Positions 7,647 through 18,591 of a stretch of 32,288 nucleotides of DNA are shown here, piece after piece. The notes under the pieces were generated by a model. It did not search any database, was not told the origin of the DNA, and was given only the letters and a program-made list of their open reading frames with translations. Each line of letters starts with the position of its first letter. Within the stretch, counting starts at the first letter, position 1. Both the position numbers and the translations under genes were made by a program. Origin of the DNA: an uncultured Pelagibacteraceae bacterium (GTDB lineage Bacteria > Pseudomonadota > Alphaproteobacteria > Pelagibacterales > Pelagibacteraceae); assembly GCA_902624495.1 (NCBI GenBank), contig CACNYH010000006.1, positions 1 to 32,288 on the forward strand, given 5' to 3'.

Positions 7647-8805
7647 ATCATTAAATTTAAACTTTGGACCTCAACACCCAGCTGCACATGGTGTTTTAAG
7701 GCTGATATTAGAGCTAGATGGTGAAGTTGTAGAAAAAGCTGATCCGCATATAGGATTATTACATAGAGGGACTGAAAAACTTATAGAGCAAAAAACATAT
7801 ACTCAAGCATTACCTTATTTCGATCGTTTAGATTATGTTGCTCCAATGAATCAAGAACATGCTTTTGCTTTAGCAGCTGAAAAACTACTTAAAATAGAAG
7901 TTCCAATAAGAGCAAAGTATATAAGAGTTATCTTTTGCGAAATTGGCAGAATTTTAAGTCATATATTGAACGTGACCACACAAGCTTTAGATGTTGGCGC
8001 ATTAACACCATCTTTATGGGGTTTTGAAGAACGTGAAACCTTAATGACTTTTTATGAGCGAGCCTCAGGATCAAGATTACATGCTAATTATTTCAGAACT
8101 GGTGGAGTGCACCAAGATATTCCAATTAAATTAGTAGATGATATTGAAAAATTTTGTAAATCATTTCCAAAAATTATTGATGATCTTGAAGGTTTATTAA
8201 CTGACAATCGTATTTTTAAACAACGGAATGTTGAAATTGGAGTGGTATCTAAACAGGAAGCTTTAGATCATAGTTTTTCTGGAGTAATGCTAAGAGGATC
8301 CGGAGTGCCTTGGGATTTAAGAAGATCCCAACCTTACGAAATATATAACGATTTAGATTTTAAAATTCCAATTGGAAAAAATGGAGACTGTTATGATCGT
8401 TACCTTTGTAGAATAGAGGAAATGAGAGAAAGTGTTAAAATTATCTTACAATGCATTGAAAGACTACCAAAAGGTCCAGTAAAATCTATAGATGGAAAAA
8501 TATCTCCTCCAAATAGAGATGATTTGAAACAATCTATGGAAGCTTTAATCCATCATTTTAAATTATTCACAGAAGGATATAGGGTCCCAAAAGGAGATGT
8601 ATACACAGCAGTTGAGGCTCCAAAAGGTGAATTTGGAGTTTATTTAATATCAGATGGTAGCAATAAACCTTATAGATGTAAAATAAGAGCACCAGGTTTC
8701 TCACATCTTCAAGCAATGGATTATTTAATTCGAGGCCACATGTTAGCTGATGTTCCAGCCGTATTAGGATCTCTTGATATTGTTTTCGGAGAGGTGGATA
8801 GATGA
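7630..8805 (+). CDS. nuoD: NADH-quinone oxidoreductase subunit D
   Basis: A 391-residue 49-kDa-type subunit that, with NuoB, forms the quinone-binding pocket of complex I. The protein opens with the conserved [26 protein letters not shown] and [16 protein letters not shown] follow, and it ends with the conserved [19 protein letters not shown] and the terminal GEVDR. Length is normal for the unfused form. The start overlaps nuoC by 17 bp and the stop overlaps nuoE by 4 bp (ATGA), consistent with translational coupling. Confidence 0.98.
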   Translation: MVKKTKSLNLNFGPQHPAAHGVLRLILELDGEVVEKADPHIGLLHRGTEKLIEQKTYTQALPYFDRLDYVAPMNQEHAFALAAEKLLKIEVPIRAKYIRVIFCEIGRILSHILNVTTQALDVGALTPSLWGFEERETLMTFYERASGSRLHANYFRTGGVHQDIPIKLVDDIEKFCKSFPKIIDDLEGLLTDNRIFKQRNVEIGVVSKQEALDHSFSGVMLRGSGVPWDLRRSQPYEIYNDLDFKIPIGKNGDCYDRYLCRIEEMRESVKIILQCIERLPKGPVKSIDGKISPPNRDDLKQSMEALIHHFKLFTEGYRVPKGDVYTAVEAPKGEFGVYLISDGSNKPYRCKIRAPGFSHLQAMDYLIRGHMLADVPAVLGSLDIVFGEVDR

Positions 8806-9407
8806 GTTTAAAAAAAGTGCACGATGAACAACCGAAAGAATTTAAATTTTCAAATGAAAATTTAAAAAAAGCTGAGGAGATCCTAAAAAAATATCCCGAA
8901 AAAAATAAAAAAAGTGCAGTGATGCCTTTTCTTTACTTAGCTCAAAGGCAAAATAACAACTGGATACCCTTAGCTGCTATGAAATATATAGCTAATTTTT
9001 TATCAATGCCATATATATCAGTTTATGAGGTAGCTACTTTCTATACAATGTATAATTTAGCACCTGTAGGGAAACATTTTATTCAAGTATGCACAACTAC
9101 ACCATGTTTAATACGTGGAGCAGATAAAATAGTTAAACTATGTAAAGAAAAAATTTCTTCTAAAGAAAATGAATTATCCAAATCAGGAAACTGTTCTTGG
9201 ATGGAGGTAGAATGTTTGGGTGCATGTGTTAGTGCACCAATGATACAGATTAATGATGATTATTACGAAGATCTTGATGAAAAAAGTGCAAATGATATTT
9301 TAGATTCATTAATTAAAGATAAACCTTTAAAACCAGGTTCTTACAGAGGAAGAACAAATACATCTCCTGAAAAAAAACAGAACATTAACGGAGAAAATCA
9401 TGCTTAA
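8802..9407 (+). CDS. nuoE: NADH-quinone oxidoreductase subunit E
   Basis: A 201-residue 24-kDa-type subunit carrying the 2Fe-2S cluster N1a next to NuoF. The thioredoxin-like domain has the four ligands: C97 and C102 in the CTTTPC motif, and C138 and C142 in CLGAC. A helical N-terminal part ([11 protein letters not shown]) docks on NuoF. A polar tail of about 30 residues ([16 protein letters not shown]...) follows the domain. It overlaps nuoD by 4 bp and nuoF by 8 bp. Confidence 0.97.
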   Translation: MSLKKVHDEQPKEFKFSNENLKKAEEILKKYPEKNKKSAVMPFLYLAQRQNNNWIPLAAMKYIANFLSMPYISVYEVATFYTMYNLAPVGKHFIQVCTTTPCLIRGADKIVKLCKEKISSKENELSKSGNCSWMEVECLGACVSAPMIQINDDYYEDLDEKSANDILDSLIKDKPLKPGSYRGRTNTSPEKKQNINGENHA

Positions 9408-10731
9408 AAAAGAGGATAAAATCTTTAAAAATTTATATAATGAATTTGGTTGGGAAATCGAAAACTCTATCAAAAGAGATGACTGGAAAGATACTAAAAA
9501 TATAATCTCAAAAGGAAGAGATTGGATAATTAGTGAGATTAAAGCATCCGAGCTGAGAGGAAGAGGTGGAGCTGGTTTTTCAACAGGTTTAAAATGGTCT
9601 TTTGCTCCCAAGGAAGTTGGTTCAAGACCACATTACTTAGTTATAAATGCTGATGAGTCTGAACCAGGCACTTGTAAAGATAGAGATATTTTGAGATTTG
9701 AACCCCAAAAATTAATTGAAGGATGTTTAATAGCTGGTTTTGCCGTAAATGCTCACGTTTGTTATATTTATATTAGAGGTGAATATTTTAATGAGGGTAA
9801 AAGATTACAAGTTGCAATTGATCAGGCCTACGAGAAAGGTTTCTTAGGAAAAAATGCATGTAGCTCTGGTTGGGATTTTGATATTCATATCCATTATGGA
9901 GCTGGGGCTTATATTTGCGGGGAAGAAACAGCGTTATTAGAAAGTATAGAAGGCAATAAAGGTCAACCAAGACTTAAACCTCCTTTTCCTGCTTTGGTAG
10001 GTTTATATGGTTGTCCCACAATAGTAAACAATGTTGAAACTATTGCTGTTGTACCAACAATTTTAAGAAGAGGGGGTAAGTGGTTTGCGTCAATAGGAAA
10101 ACCAAAAAATACTGGAACAAAAATATTTTGTATATCTGGAAACGTTAACTCTCCTTGTAATGTAGAGGAGGAAATGGGCATACCTCTCAAAGAGTTGATA
10201 GAAAAGCATGCTGGAGGTGTAATTGGTGGCTGGGATAATCTTCAAGCAGTAATTCCTGGAGGCTCGTCAATGCCATTATTGTCGAAAAAAATTTGTGATA
10301 CAATTACAATGGACTTTGACGCTTTAATAGAAAATAAAAGTGGTTTAGGAACAGCAGGGATAGTCGTAATTAATAAAGACCAAGATATAATTTCTTGTAT
10401 GGCTAGGATTGCTAGATTTTACAAACACGAAAGCTGTGGTCAATGCACACCTTGTCGAGAAGGAGCAGGATGGATGTGGAGAATACTTGATAGAGTAGAA
10501 AAAAGAAAAGCAACTTTTAGTGATATTGATCTGTTATCTGATGTTACAAAACAAATAGAGGGTCATACAATTTGTGCATTTGGCGAAGGCTCTGCTTGGC
10601 CAGTTCAAGGTTTATTAAGACATTTTAGAAAAGAAATCGAAAGTAGATGCAGAGAGGAACCCTTGATTAAAAAGAAAACTAACAACCCTTATTTAGTTGA
10701 CCAGCATCTTTTGGAGAACAAGAATGCCTAA
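9400..10731 (+). CDS. nuoF: NADH-quinone oxidoreductase subunit F (NADH-binding)
   Basis: A 443-residue 51-kDa-type subunit, the electron entry point of complex I, which binds NADH, FMN and cluster N3. The glycine-rich NADH/FMN motifs are [16 protein letters not shown] (about 51-66) and [19 protein letters not shown] in the middle. The 4Fe-4S ligands are C346, C349 and C352 in [11 protein letters not shown], plus C392 in [12 protein letters not shown] at 9390-9393 lies 6 nt before the ATG. The gene overlaps nuoE and nuoG by 8 bp each. Confidence 0.98.
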   Translation: MLKKEDKIFKNLYNEFGWEIENSIKRDDWKDTKNIISKGRDWIISEIKASELRGRGGAGFSTGLKWSFAPKEVGSRPHYLVINADESEPGTCKDRDILRFEPQKLIEGCLIAGFAVNAHVCYIYIRGEYFNEGKRLQVAIDQAYEKGFLGKNACSSGWDFDIHIHYGAGAYICGEETALLESIEGNKGQPRLKPPFPALVGLYGCPTIVNNVETIAVVPTILRRGGKWFASIGKPKNTGTKIFCISGNVNSPCNVEEEMGIPLKELIEKHAGGVIGGWDNLQAVIPGGSSMPLLSKKICDTITMDFDALIENKSGLGTAGIVVINKDQDIISCMARIARFYKHESCGQCTPCREGAGWMWRILDRVEKRKATFSDIDLLSDVTKQIEGHTICAFGEGSAWPVQGLLRHFRKEIESRCREEPLIKKKTNNPYLVDQHLLENKNA

Positions 10732-12781
10732 AATTACTATTAATGGAAAAGAAATAGAATTTGAGAAAGGCATGACAGTTCTTCAAGCATGCGAGCTTGC
10801 TAATGTAGAAATTCCAAGATTTTGCTACCATGAAAAATTATCCATAGCCGGAAATTGCAGAATGTGTTTAGTTGAAATGGAAAAATCTGCAAAACCTATA
10901 GCATCATGTGCAATGCCAGCAGCCGAGGGCATGAATATTAAAACAAATACTCCTTTTGTTGAAAAAGCTAGAAAAGGTGTAATGGAATTTTTATTAGCTA
11001 ATCATCCTTTGGATTGTCCGGTTTGCGACCAAGGTGGTGAATGTGATCTTCAAGATCAATCAATGTACTACGGAGTTGATAAATCAAGATTTGTAGAAAA
11101 TAAAAGACAAGTCAAAGAAAAATACATGGGCCCACTAATAAAAACTCAAATGACGAGATGTATACATTGTACAAGGTGTGTGAGGTTTGCGACAGAAGTC
11201 GCAGGCGTTCCTGAAATAGGGGCAATAGGAAGAGGTGAGAATATGGAAATAACTACATATTTAGAAAAAGCCATGGAGTCAGAACTTTCTGCAAATGTTA
11301 TAGATTTATGTCCAGTGGGAGCTCTTACTTCCAAACCGTACGCTTTTGAAGCTCGACCTTGGGAACTTAAAAAAACTGAAAGTGTAGACGTAATGGATGC
11401 AGTTGGCTCTAATATAAGAATTGATACTTATAATTGGGAAGTTAAAAGAATATTACCGAGACTTAACAATGATATTAACGAAGAATGGATTTCAGATAAA
11501 ACAAGATATTCATGTGATGGCCTATTAAAACAAAGGCTAGATGTGCCTTACATAAAAAAAAATAACAAACTTCAAAAATCTAACTGGGATGAAGCAGTCT
11601 CAATTTTGGTTGAGAAAATTAAAACATTAAATCCAGATGAAATAGGCGGCCATATCGGTGATATGGTTAATTTAGAAAACGCCTTAAGCTTTAAAAAATT
11701 TTTCTCTGTTCTAAAAAGTAATAATTTGGAATTTAGAGAAAAAAATTTTTTTATAGATCCATCTGAAAAAAGCAACTATATATTTAATTCTTCAATAAAG
11801 GGTATAGAACAGTCTGATTTAATACTTCTAATTGGAACAAATCCCAGACATGAAGCAACAATGCTCAACGCAAGAATTCGAAAAGTTTTTGCCCAAAAAA
11901 AAGTCCCAATTTACTCAATAGGAAATCCAGGTGACCTTACATACGATTATACTATTATTGGAAATAAGACAGATGATATAAAGAAAATACTGAGCAACGA
12001 ATCAAATTTTTCAAAAATATTATCTTCCTCAAAAAAACCTGTGATTATAATTGGAGAGTCGGCATTAGAATTAAAAAGTGGAAAATATTTAATTGAAGGT
12101 TTTAAAAATTTTTTAAAAAACAATAACTTTATAAATAAAGATTGGAATGCTTTTAACTTTTTACCTCAAAATGCTTCAACAGTTGGTTTAATAGATTTAA
12201 ATATAATATCCAAAGAAGAAAACAAAAGAAATTTATTTTTTGAGAAATTAAAAAATAATCAATTTAAGTTATTATACCTTTTAGGGTCTGATAATTTAGA
12301 TATAAAAAAAAATAATGAGTTTATTGTTTACCAAGGAAGTCACGGCGATAGAGGGGCTGAAATTGCGGATTTAATTCTTCCAAGTGCTGCTTTTACAGAA
12401 CAGAACGGTCTTTATGAAAATCTTGAGGGAAGAGTACAAGAATGCAAAAAAGCTTCTTACCCTATAGGAGAAGCTTTAGAAGATTGGAAAATATTAAATT
12501 TAATATTGAAAGGTTTAGGAAAAAATGAAAATTTATTTAATTTCGAATTCTTAAGAAAAGAAGTTTTAAATTTAATTCCAAATTTTACAAAACTAAATGA
12601 ATTACCAAACTTTAAAGAAAGCAGATTAATTAATACATCTCCCCACTTTGAAAGTGAGGATGTCAATATAAAAGAATTGGATTATTTTTTTACGAACGCT
12701 ATTTCAAGAGCCTCAAAAACGATGAGTGAATGTAGACAGATCAAGTATAGTTCAAAAAAAACTGGCACAGATAATTTATGA
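10724..12781 (+). CDS. nuoG: NADH-quinone oxidoreductase subunit G
   Basis: A 685-residue subunit that relays electrons through several Fe-S clusters in the complex I arm. Visible sites: 2Fe-2S ligands C34, C45, C48, C62; the histidine-ligated 4Fe-4S set H94, C98, C101, C107; and a second 4Fe-4S set C146, C149, C152, C196. A molybdopterin-oxidoreductase-like domain without cofactor function fills the rest. Length matches the short alphaproteobacterial/mitochondrial form (E. coli NuoG is about 900). The frame is open from 10697. The ATG at 10724 is chosen because the ferredoxin fold begins there ([13 protein letters not shown]) and GGAG at 10713-10716 is 7 nt upstream. It ends in an ATGA overlap with nuoH. 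Confidence 0.97.
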   Translation: MPKITINGKEIEFEKGMTVLQACELANVEIPRFCYHEKLSIAGNCRMCLVEMEKSAKPIASCAMPAAEGMNIKTNTPFVEKARKGVMEFLLANHPLDCPVCDQGGECDLQDQSMYYGVDKSRFVENKRQVKEKYMGPLIKTQMTRCIHCTRCVRFATEVAGVPEIGAIGRGENMEITTYLEKAMESELSANVIDLCPVGALTSKPYAFEARPWELKKTESVDVMDAVGSNIRIDTYNWEVKRILPRLNNDINEEWISDKTRYSCDGLLKQRLDVPYIKKNNKLQKSNWDEAVSILVEKIKTLNPDEIGGHIGDMVNLENALSFKKFFSVLKSNNLEFREKNFFIDPSEKSNYIFNSSIKGIEQSDLILLIGTNPRHEATMLNARIRKVFAQKKVPIYSIGNPGDLTYDYTIIGNKTDDIKKILSNESNFSKILSSSKKPVIIIGESALELKSGKYLIEGFKNFLKNNNFINKDWNAFNFLPQNASTVGLIDLNIISKEENKRNLFFEKLKNNQFKLLYLLGSDNLDIKKNNEFIVYQGSHGDRGAEIADLILPSAAFTEQNGLYENLEGRVQECKKASYPIGEALEDWKILNLILKGLGKNENLFNFEFLRKEVLNLIPNFTKLNELPNFKESRLINTSPHFESEDVNIKELDYFFTNAISRASKTMSECRQIKYSSKKTGTDNL

Positions 12782-13785
12782 TAGAGTATTTACAAATTTT
12801 GGCGCAAGAGGTTTATAAAATAATTTTTTTACTTGTTCCAATTCTAGTTTCCGTAGCTATGATTGTTTGGTTAGATAGAAGAGTGTGGGGCTTAGTTCAA
12901 AAAAGAAGAGGACCCAATGTTGTTGGTCCCTTTGGACTTTTTCAAACTTTAGCTGATGCATTAAAGTATATCTTTAAAGAAATAATTATTCCTGCTAGTG
13001 CTAATAGAGTAGTTTTCATTCTTGCCCCAATCATAACTATGACATTGGCCTTGGTCGCTTGGGCAGTTATTCCTATGAGTGAAGATTTAGTTTTAGCAAA
13101 TATAAATGTAGGAATTTTGTATTTGTTTGCAATTTCTTCTCTTGGAGTTTACGGCATTATCATGGGAGGATGGGCATCTAATTCAAAATACCCTTTCCTT
13201 GGAGCTATAAGATCTGCAGCGCAGATGGTTTCTTACGAGGTTTCGATAGGTATAATAATTATCAATGTTCTTTTATGTGTCGGGTCATTAAATTTAAACG
13301 ATATAGTTATTGCACAAAAGGAATTATGGTATGTGATTCCGCTTTTTCCTATGTTTGTCATTTTTTTTATTTCTGCACTAGCAGAAACAAACAGACCTCC
13401 TTTTGATTTACCAGAAGCCGAAGCTGAGTTGGTGGCAGGCTATCAAACTGAATACTCAGGTATGATGTACGCAATGTTTTGGTTGGGAGAATACGCAAAT
13501 ATATTATTAATGTGCGCGATGGGTTCTATACTTTTTCTTGGAGGTTGGTTGCCTCTAATGGACATTTATCCACTTAATATAATTCCTGCCCCAATATGGA
13601 TGATATTAAAAATTTTGTTTTTATTTTTATTATTTGCTCTGATCAAGGCAATTGTTCCAAGATATAGATATGATCAACTAATGAGATTGGGCTGGAAAAT
13701 ATTTTTACCGTTTTCACTAATTTACCTCGTGTTAACTGCGAGTTTTTTATTTTATTTTGACAAATTACCAAAGGTGAACATTTAA
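12778..13785 (+). CDS. nuoH: NADH-quinone oxidoreductase subunit H
   Basis: A 335-residue membrane subunit with about eight hydrophobic helices that joins the peripheral arm to the membrane arm and lines the quinone tunnel. Conserved elements seen are [21 protein letters not shown] near the N-terminus, [20 protein letters not shown], and [17 protein letters not shown], whose acidic residues take part in proton/quinone coupling. It overlaps nuoG by 4 bp and nuoI by 1 bp (TAATG). Confidence 0.98.
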   Translation: MIEYLQILAQEVYKIIFLLVPILVSVAMIVWLDRRVWGLVQKRRGPNVVGPFGLFQTLADALKYIFKEIIIPASANRVVFILAPIITMTLALVAWAVIPMSEDLVLANINVGILYLFAISSLGVYGIIMGGWASNSKYPFLGAIRSAAQMVSYEVSIGIIIINVLLCVGSLNLNDIVIAQKELWYVIPLFPMFVIFFISALAETNRPPFDLPEAEAELVAGYQTEYSGMMYAMFWLGEYANILLMCAMGSILFLGGWLPLMDIYPLNIIPAPIWMILKILFLFLLFALIKAIVPRYRYDQLMRLGWKIFLPFSLIYLVLTASFLFYFDKLPKVNI

Positions 13786-14270
13786 TGAATTTTAGTAGGC
13801 TATTAAAAACTATATTTCTAGTTGAGTTTATATCTGGTCTCTACATGGCAGTAAAAGAATTGTTTAGAAAATCTAAAACAATTAATTACCCTTTTGAAAA
13901 AGGCCCAATCAGCCCTCGAATGAGAGGAGAACATGCTTTAAGAAGATATCCCAACGGAGAAGAGAGATGTATAGCTTGTAAATTATGTGAAGCTGTTTGC
14001 CCTGCTCAAGCTATTACCATTGAGTCTTCAGAGAGATCAGATGGAAGTAGGAAAACAACTCGTTACGATATTGATATGCTTAAGTGTATTTATTGTGGAC
14101 TTTGTCAAGAATCTTGCCCAGTTGATGCAATAGTTCAAGGACCAAACTTTGAATTTGCTACTGAAACAAGAGAAGAGCTTTATTATAATAAAGAAAAACT
14201 TTTAGAAAATGGGGATAGATGGGAGTCTGTCTTGGCAAAAAATATCAAGCTGGATAAACCTTATAGATAG
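13785..14270 (+). CDS. nuoI: NADH-quinone oxidoreductase subunit I
   Basis: A 161-residue TYKY-type subunit with two 4Fe-4S clusters (N6a and N6b) that pass electrons to NuoB. Two ferredoxin motifs are intact: C62-x2-C65-x2-C68-x3-C72 ([12 protein letters not shown]) and C101-x2-C104-x2-C107-x3-C111 ([12 protein letters not shown]). The N-terminal helix and [18 protein letters not shown] are typical. Its stop is directly followed by the nuoJ ATG. Confidence 0.98.
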   Translation: MNFSRLLKTIFLVEFISGLYMAVKELFRKSKTINYPFEKGPISPRMRGEHALRRYPNGEERCIACKLCEAVCPAQAITIESSERSDGSRKTTRYDIDMLKCIYCGLCQESCPVDAIVQGPNFEFATETREELYYNKEKLLENGDRWESVLAKNIKLDKPYR

Positions 14271-14897
14271 ATGATAGTCCACTCAATTTTTTTTTATTTC
14301 TTCTCCGTAATTGCTATTTTTTCATCTTTAATGGTAATAACTTCAAGAAGTACCATTAACTCAGTTTTCTTCTTAATTTTAGATTTTATTTCAGTTGGGT
14401 GCCTATTTATTATGGTTGGAGCTGAATTTTTGGGAATGATATTATTAATTGTTTATGTAGGTGCAGTCGCAGTATTATTCTTATTTGTTGTAATGATGTT
14501 GAACGTTGCAGAACAAAAACAATCATGGTTTATTGGTAAAAAGTCAACTCATATCCCAACAGGCTTAATTGTGAGCGTATTAATTTTATTGGAATTATTA
14601 GTTGTAGTAGGAGGGTGGAAGTATAAAGAGGATTTAATGTCAAGTAGCACCTTACTTTTATCGGAAATTTCAAACACCCATCAATTAGGTCTAGTTATGT
14701 ACACTGACTATATCTTATATTTTCAGTTGGCTGGAATAGTGCTTTTATTAGCGATGATCGGAGCTATTCTTTTAACTTTTCGAGAAAGAGTAGGCGTAAA
14801 AAAACAAAGTTATCTAAATCAAATTTCAAGGGATCCATCAAATGCAGTTGAATTAATTGAGGTCAAATCTAACCAAGGAGTTAAGGTAGATGACTGA
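14271..14897 (+). CDS. nuoJ: NADH-quinone oxidoreductase subunit J
   Basis: A 208-residue membrane subunit with five predicted helices. The conserved third helix [23 protein letters not shown] is split by the pi-bulge glycine/tyrosine region that links proton channels in known complex I structures. A polar C-terminal tail of about 40 residues follows the last helix, containing [18 protein letters not shown]. It overlaps nuoK by 8 bp. Confidence 0.96.
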   Translation: MIVHSIFFYFFSVIAIFSSLMVITSRSTINSVFFLILDFISVGCLFIMVGAEFLGMILLIVYVGAVAVLFLFVVMMLNVAEQKQSWFIGKKSTHIPTGLIVSVLILLELLVVVGGWKYKEDLMSSSTLLLSEISNTHQLGLVMYTDYILYFQLAGIVLLLAMIGAILLTFRERVGVKKQSYLNQISRDPSNAVELIEVKSNQGVKVDD

Positions 14898-15201
14898 AAT
14901 TGGTTTAGGACATTATTTATCTTTAGGTGCAATAATTTTTTTCTTAGGGGTAATTGGAATTTTTTTAAATAGGAAAAATATTATAGTTATTTTGATGTCT
15001 ATTGAGCTAATTTTGCTTGCGGTGAATATAAATTTAATATCTTTTTCAATTTTTTCTGGTGATATTTTAGGTCAAATTTTTACTATGCTTATTCTCACAG
15101 TTGCAGCAGCAGAGGCAGCGATAGGTCTGGCTATTATTGTAGTTTATTACAGGAACAGAGGTTCCATAAGAGTTGAAGATATTCACGGAATGAAAGGCTA
15201 A
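14890..15201 (+). CDS. nuoK: NADH-quinone oxidoreductase subunit K
   Basis: A 103-residue, three-helix membrane subunit related to MrpC. The two buried glutamates needed for proton transfer are present: E39 in [11 protein letters not shown] and E75 in [11 protein letters not shown] (equivalents of E. coli E36 and E72). It abuts nuoL with no spacer. Confidence 0.98.
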   Translation: MTEIGLGHYLSLGAIIFFLGVIGIFLNRKNIIVILMSIELILLAVNINLISFSIFSGDILGQIFTMLILTVAAAEAAIGLAIIVVYYRNRGSIRVEDIHGMKG

Positions 15202-17109
15202 ATGGAATACGCGATATTGTTTTTACCGTTAATTGGTTCTCTTATAGGCTATTTGGGCAGGTCCGCTACAAAATATTTTGCTGAAATCTCTACAAGTTTA
15301 TTCGTTAGTATCTCAGCGGTGCTTTCTATTCTTGTCTTTTGGAATGGAATTCAGAACGATACTTATGGAAATTATAAAATTTTTGAATGGATAAGTTCCG
15401 GCGGGTTCACAGCAAACTGGTCAATTAAGATTGATCCATTAAGTTCGATAATGCTAGTAGTTGTTACTTTTGTATCAGCATTAGTGCATATTTATTCTAT
15501 TGGATATATGAGTCATGATCCTCACAAACCAAGATTTATGTCTTATTTATCATTATTTACTTTTTCAATGTTAGCTTTAGTTGTATCAGATAATTTTTTA
15601 CAACTTTTTTTTGGATGGGAGGGTGTTGGATTATGTTCTTATCTTTTAATTGGTTTTTGGTATAAAAAAGAGACTGCAAATAATGCGGCTATTAAAGCAT
15701 TTATCGTAAACAGAATAGGAGATTTTGGTTTAGCAATTGCAATATTTTTAATCTTTTTCTTTTTTGGCACTATTAATTTTGAAGAAACCTTTCAGGCCAC
15801 AAGTCAGTTTGCTGAAAAAAAAATAATTTTTTTTGGCTTTGAGGCAAATTTAATAACATTAATATGTGTTTTCCTTTTTATTGGAGCGATGGGAAAATCT
15901 GCTCAATTTTTACTTCATACTTGGCTACCTGATGCAATGGAGGGACCGACACCGGTTTCAGCCTTAATTCATGCAGCAACAATGGTAACTGCTGGTGTTT
16001 TTCTTGTAGTCAGATGTTCGCCGATATTCGAATATTCTCAATATGCTTTAAATCTGGTTACAGTTGTAGGAATGATAACTGCGATATTTGCTGCATCAGT
16101 TGCTCTTGTACAGAATGATATTAAAAAAATAGTTGCTTACTCAACCTGCAGCCAATTAGGGTATATGTTTTTTGCAGCAGGAGTTGGAGCTTACCATGTT
16201 GCGATGTTTCATTTATTTACACATGCTTTTTTTAAGGCATTATTGTTTTTAGGCGCTGGTTCAGTAATACACGCATTTAAAGATGAGCAGGATATTAGAA
16301 ACATGGGCGGTGTAAGAAAAAAACTTCCATATACTTATACTTTTATGTTACTAGGAACTTTGGCGTTAACAGGGTTTCCTTTCTTGTCGGGCTTTTACTC
16401 AAAAGATGCAATTATTGAATTTGCATATCTTAAAAATTCTGCTTTAGGAAATTACGCAGCTACAATTGGTATCTTTACAGCTTTCTTAACTTCAATTTAT
16501 TCGTGGAGGTTATTTTTCAAAGCATTTCATGGACCTTACAATAATAAAAAAATTCCTATACACGAAACTCACGAGTCACCTTTAGTAATGTTGATCCCTT
16601 TGGTATTTTTAGGTATCGGGGCGATATTTTCTGGCTATATTTTTAAAACCACTTTTATTGGTCATCACAGTAATGAGTTTTGGCAAGAGTCAATATTTTT
16701 TTTAAATGAAATAAAACATGAGACTATACCATTATGGTTTTTACTAATTACTCCGATCTTAGTTTTAATATCGATACCTATCTCTTTTTATTTATACATT
16801 TTAAAACCTAAAATTCTGGAGGATTTTAAAAATACAAATATGCCTTTATACAACTTTTTATTAAATAAGTGGTACGTAGATGAATTTTATGAAAAAGTTT
16901 TCGTAAATCCAGCGAAAAAAATAGGCTCATTTTTTTGGAAAAAAGGAGATGTGGGTATAATAGATAGGTTTGGACCTGATGGTATTTCAAAATTAGTTAA
17001 AATAATTTCTAATAAAACTGCACGCCTTCAAACAGGATTTATTTATGATTACGCCTTTGTGATGCTACTAGGTTTATCGATTTTACTAACTTATTTGATT
17101 TTAAAATAA
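15202..17109 (+). CDS. nuoL: NADH-quinone oxidoreductase subunit L (antiporter-like)
   Basis: A 635-residue distal proton-pumping subunit of the complex I membrane arm, with many hydrophobic helices. Key helices are recognisable: GWEGVGLCSYLLIGFWY with the channel glutamate, MGKSAQFLLHTWLPDAMEG with the channel lysine, and STCSQLGYMFFA in the following discontinuous helix. The C-terminal 100 residues include the amphipathic connecting helix (about 535-600) and a last membrane helix, so the gene is full length. The spacer to nuoM is one base. Confidence 0.97.
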   Translation: MEYAILFLPLIGSLIGYLGRSATKYFAEISTSLFVSISAVLSILVFWNGIQNDTYGNYKIFEWISSGGFTANWSIKIDPLSSIMLVVVTFVSALVHIYSIGYMSHDPHKPRFMSYLSLFTFSMLALVVSDNFLQLFFGWEGVGLCSYLLIGFWYKKETANNAAIKAFIVNRIGDFGLAIAIFLIFFFFGTINFEETFQATSQFAEKKIIFFGFEANLITLICVFLFIGAMGKSAQFLLHTWLPDAMEGPTPVSALIHAATMVTAGVFLVVRCSPIFEYSQYALNLVTVVGMITAIFAASVALVQNDIKKIVAYSTCSQLGYMFFAAGVGAYHVAMFHLFTHAFFKALLFLGAGSVIHAFKDEQDIRNMGGVRKKLPYTYTFMLLGTLALTGFPFLSGFYSKDAIIEFAYLKNSALGNYAATIGIFTAFLTSIYSWRLFFKAFHGPYNNKKIPIHETHESPLVMLIPLVFLGIGAIFSGYIFKTTFIGHHSNEFWQESIFFLNEIKHETIPLWFLLITPILVLISIPISFYLYILKPKILEDFKNTNMPLYNFLLNKWYVDEFYEKVFVNPAKKIGSFFWKKGDVGIIDRFGPDGISKLVKIISNKTARLQTGFIYDYAFVMLLGLSILLTYLILK

Positions 17110-17110
17110 A

Positions 17111-18589
17111 ATGAATTTTCCAATATTATCGACTTTAATTTTTTTACCTTTAGTTAGTTCTTTCTTCATCTTATTATCCAAAGATAAAACTAAAAATGTA
17201 AGTTCAATCTCTATTTCACTATTTAGTAGTGTTGCTACTTTTTTTCTTTCATTGTTTTTGTGGTATTCTTTAGATATAAACACCTCTGAATTCCAATTTG
17301 TAGAAGAAAAATCTTGGATTAATAATTATATAAAATTTAAATTAGGTGTTGATGGTATATCAATACTCTTTATAGTTTTAACAACTTTTATTACTCCGAT
17401 TTGTATCATTTCTTGTATTAATAGCGTTAAAGTAAGAGTTAAGGAATTTTTAATAGCTATTTTAATTTTAGAAACATTCATGATTGGTGTTTTTTGCTCA
17501 CTTGATCTTGTAATTTTTTATTTGTTTTTTGAAGCGGGCTTAATACCAATGTTTTTAATTATAGGAGTTTGGGGTGGTCCAAAAAGAGTATATTCTGCCT
17601 TTAAATTTTTTCTTTTTACTTTACTTGGCTCGGTTTTAATGCTTGTGGCTATAATAGTTATATATTGGATAACAGGTACTACCGACATTACTCAGATATA
17701 TGAAATTCAAATACCAAAAGAATATCAGAATATACTTTGGCTAGCTTTTTTAAGTTCTTTTGCGGTTAAAATGCCTATGTGGCCAGTACATACTTGGCTA
17801 CCTGATGCGCATGTAGAGGCGCCAACAGCAGGTTCCGTTATTCTTGCAGCTATATTATTGAAAATGGCTGGCTACGGTTTTTTGAGATTTTCAATACCAA
17901 TGTTTCCTATAGCATCAGAATATTTTACTCCTCTTATTTATACTTTAAGCATAATAGCTATAATTTACACGTCTCTAGTAGCATTAATGCAAGATGACAT
18001 GAAAAAGTTAATTGCTTATTCCTCTGTAGCTCACATGGGTTACGTCACTTTAGGAATTTTTACTTTAACAAAGCAAGGAATAGAGGGAAGCATTTATCAA
18101 ATGATCAGTCATGGTTTGATATCAGCAGCATTATTCTTGTGTGTCGGGGTAGTTTATGACCGTTTACATTCGAGAATGATAAGCACTTATGGAGGATTAG
18201 TAAATTATATTCCAAAATACTCTTTTTTATTTTTAATATTTGCTTTAGCTGCTTTAGGATTGCCTGGCACTTCAGGGTTTTTAGGAGAGTTTCTTGTCTT
18301 AGCAGGCACATTTCAAAAAAGTTTTTTAGCAGCAATGTTGGCAACATTTGGTGTCGTGTTAGGCGCAGCTTATATGCTTTGGCTAACAAAAAGAGTTATT
18401 TTTGGTGTTACAAATAATTCAGAAATCAAAAAAATTAATGATATCAATAAATCTGAAGTTGTTATGTTAGTTACTTTGGCTTTTTTTATCTTATTTTTTG
18501 GTTTTTACCCTCTTCCATTAATGGAAACTTTTAATGTTTCAGTGAATAGTTTAATCAATAATTATGAAACAGCATTAATTACAAATTAA
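17111..18589 (+). CDS. nuoM: NADH-quinone oxidoreductase subunit M (antiporter-like)
   Basis: A 492-residue proton-pumping membrane subunit. Conserved channel elements are FEAGLIPMFLIIGVWGG with the essential glutamate, KMPMWPVHTWLPDAHVEAP with the essential lysine, and AYSSVAHMGYVTLGIF. Length and about 14 hydrophobic stretches are normal for the family. Two bases separate it from nuoN. Confidence 0.97.
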   Translation: MNFPILSTLIFLPLVSSFFILLSKDKTKNVSSISISLFSSVATFFLSLFLWYSLDINTSEFQFVEEKSWINNYIKFKLGVDGISILFIVLTTFITPICIISCINSVKVRVKEFLIAILILETFMIGVFCSLDLVIFYLFFEAGLIPMFLIIGVWGGPKRVYSAFKFFLFTLLGSVLMLVAIIVIYWITGTTDITQIYEIQIPKEYQNILWLAFLSSFAVKMPMWPVHTWLPDAHVEAPTAGSVILAAILLKMAGYGFLRFSIPMFPIASEYFTPLIYTLSIIAIIYTSLVALMQDDMKKLIAYSSVAHMGYVTLGIFTLTKQGIEGSIYQMISHGLISAALFLCVGVVYDRLHSRMISTYGGLVNYIPKYSFLFLIFALAALGLPGTSGFLGEFLVLAGTFQKSFLAAMLATFGVVLGAAYMLWLTKRVIFGVTNNSEIKKINDINKSEVVMLVTLAFFILFFGFYPLPLMETFNVSVNSLINNYETALITN

Positions 18590-18591
18590 TC

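Noticed and set aside
10697-10723. Earlier ATG for nuoG
   Set aside because: The added residues are not part of the ferredoxin fold, and GGAG at 10713-10716 points to 10724.
18105-18389. Opposite-strand open frame in nuoM and similar ones in nuoB, dnaE and others
   Set aside because: They mirror well-conserved genes, have no recognisable domains, and arise easily opposite A+T-rich coding DNA.
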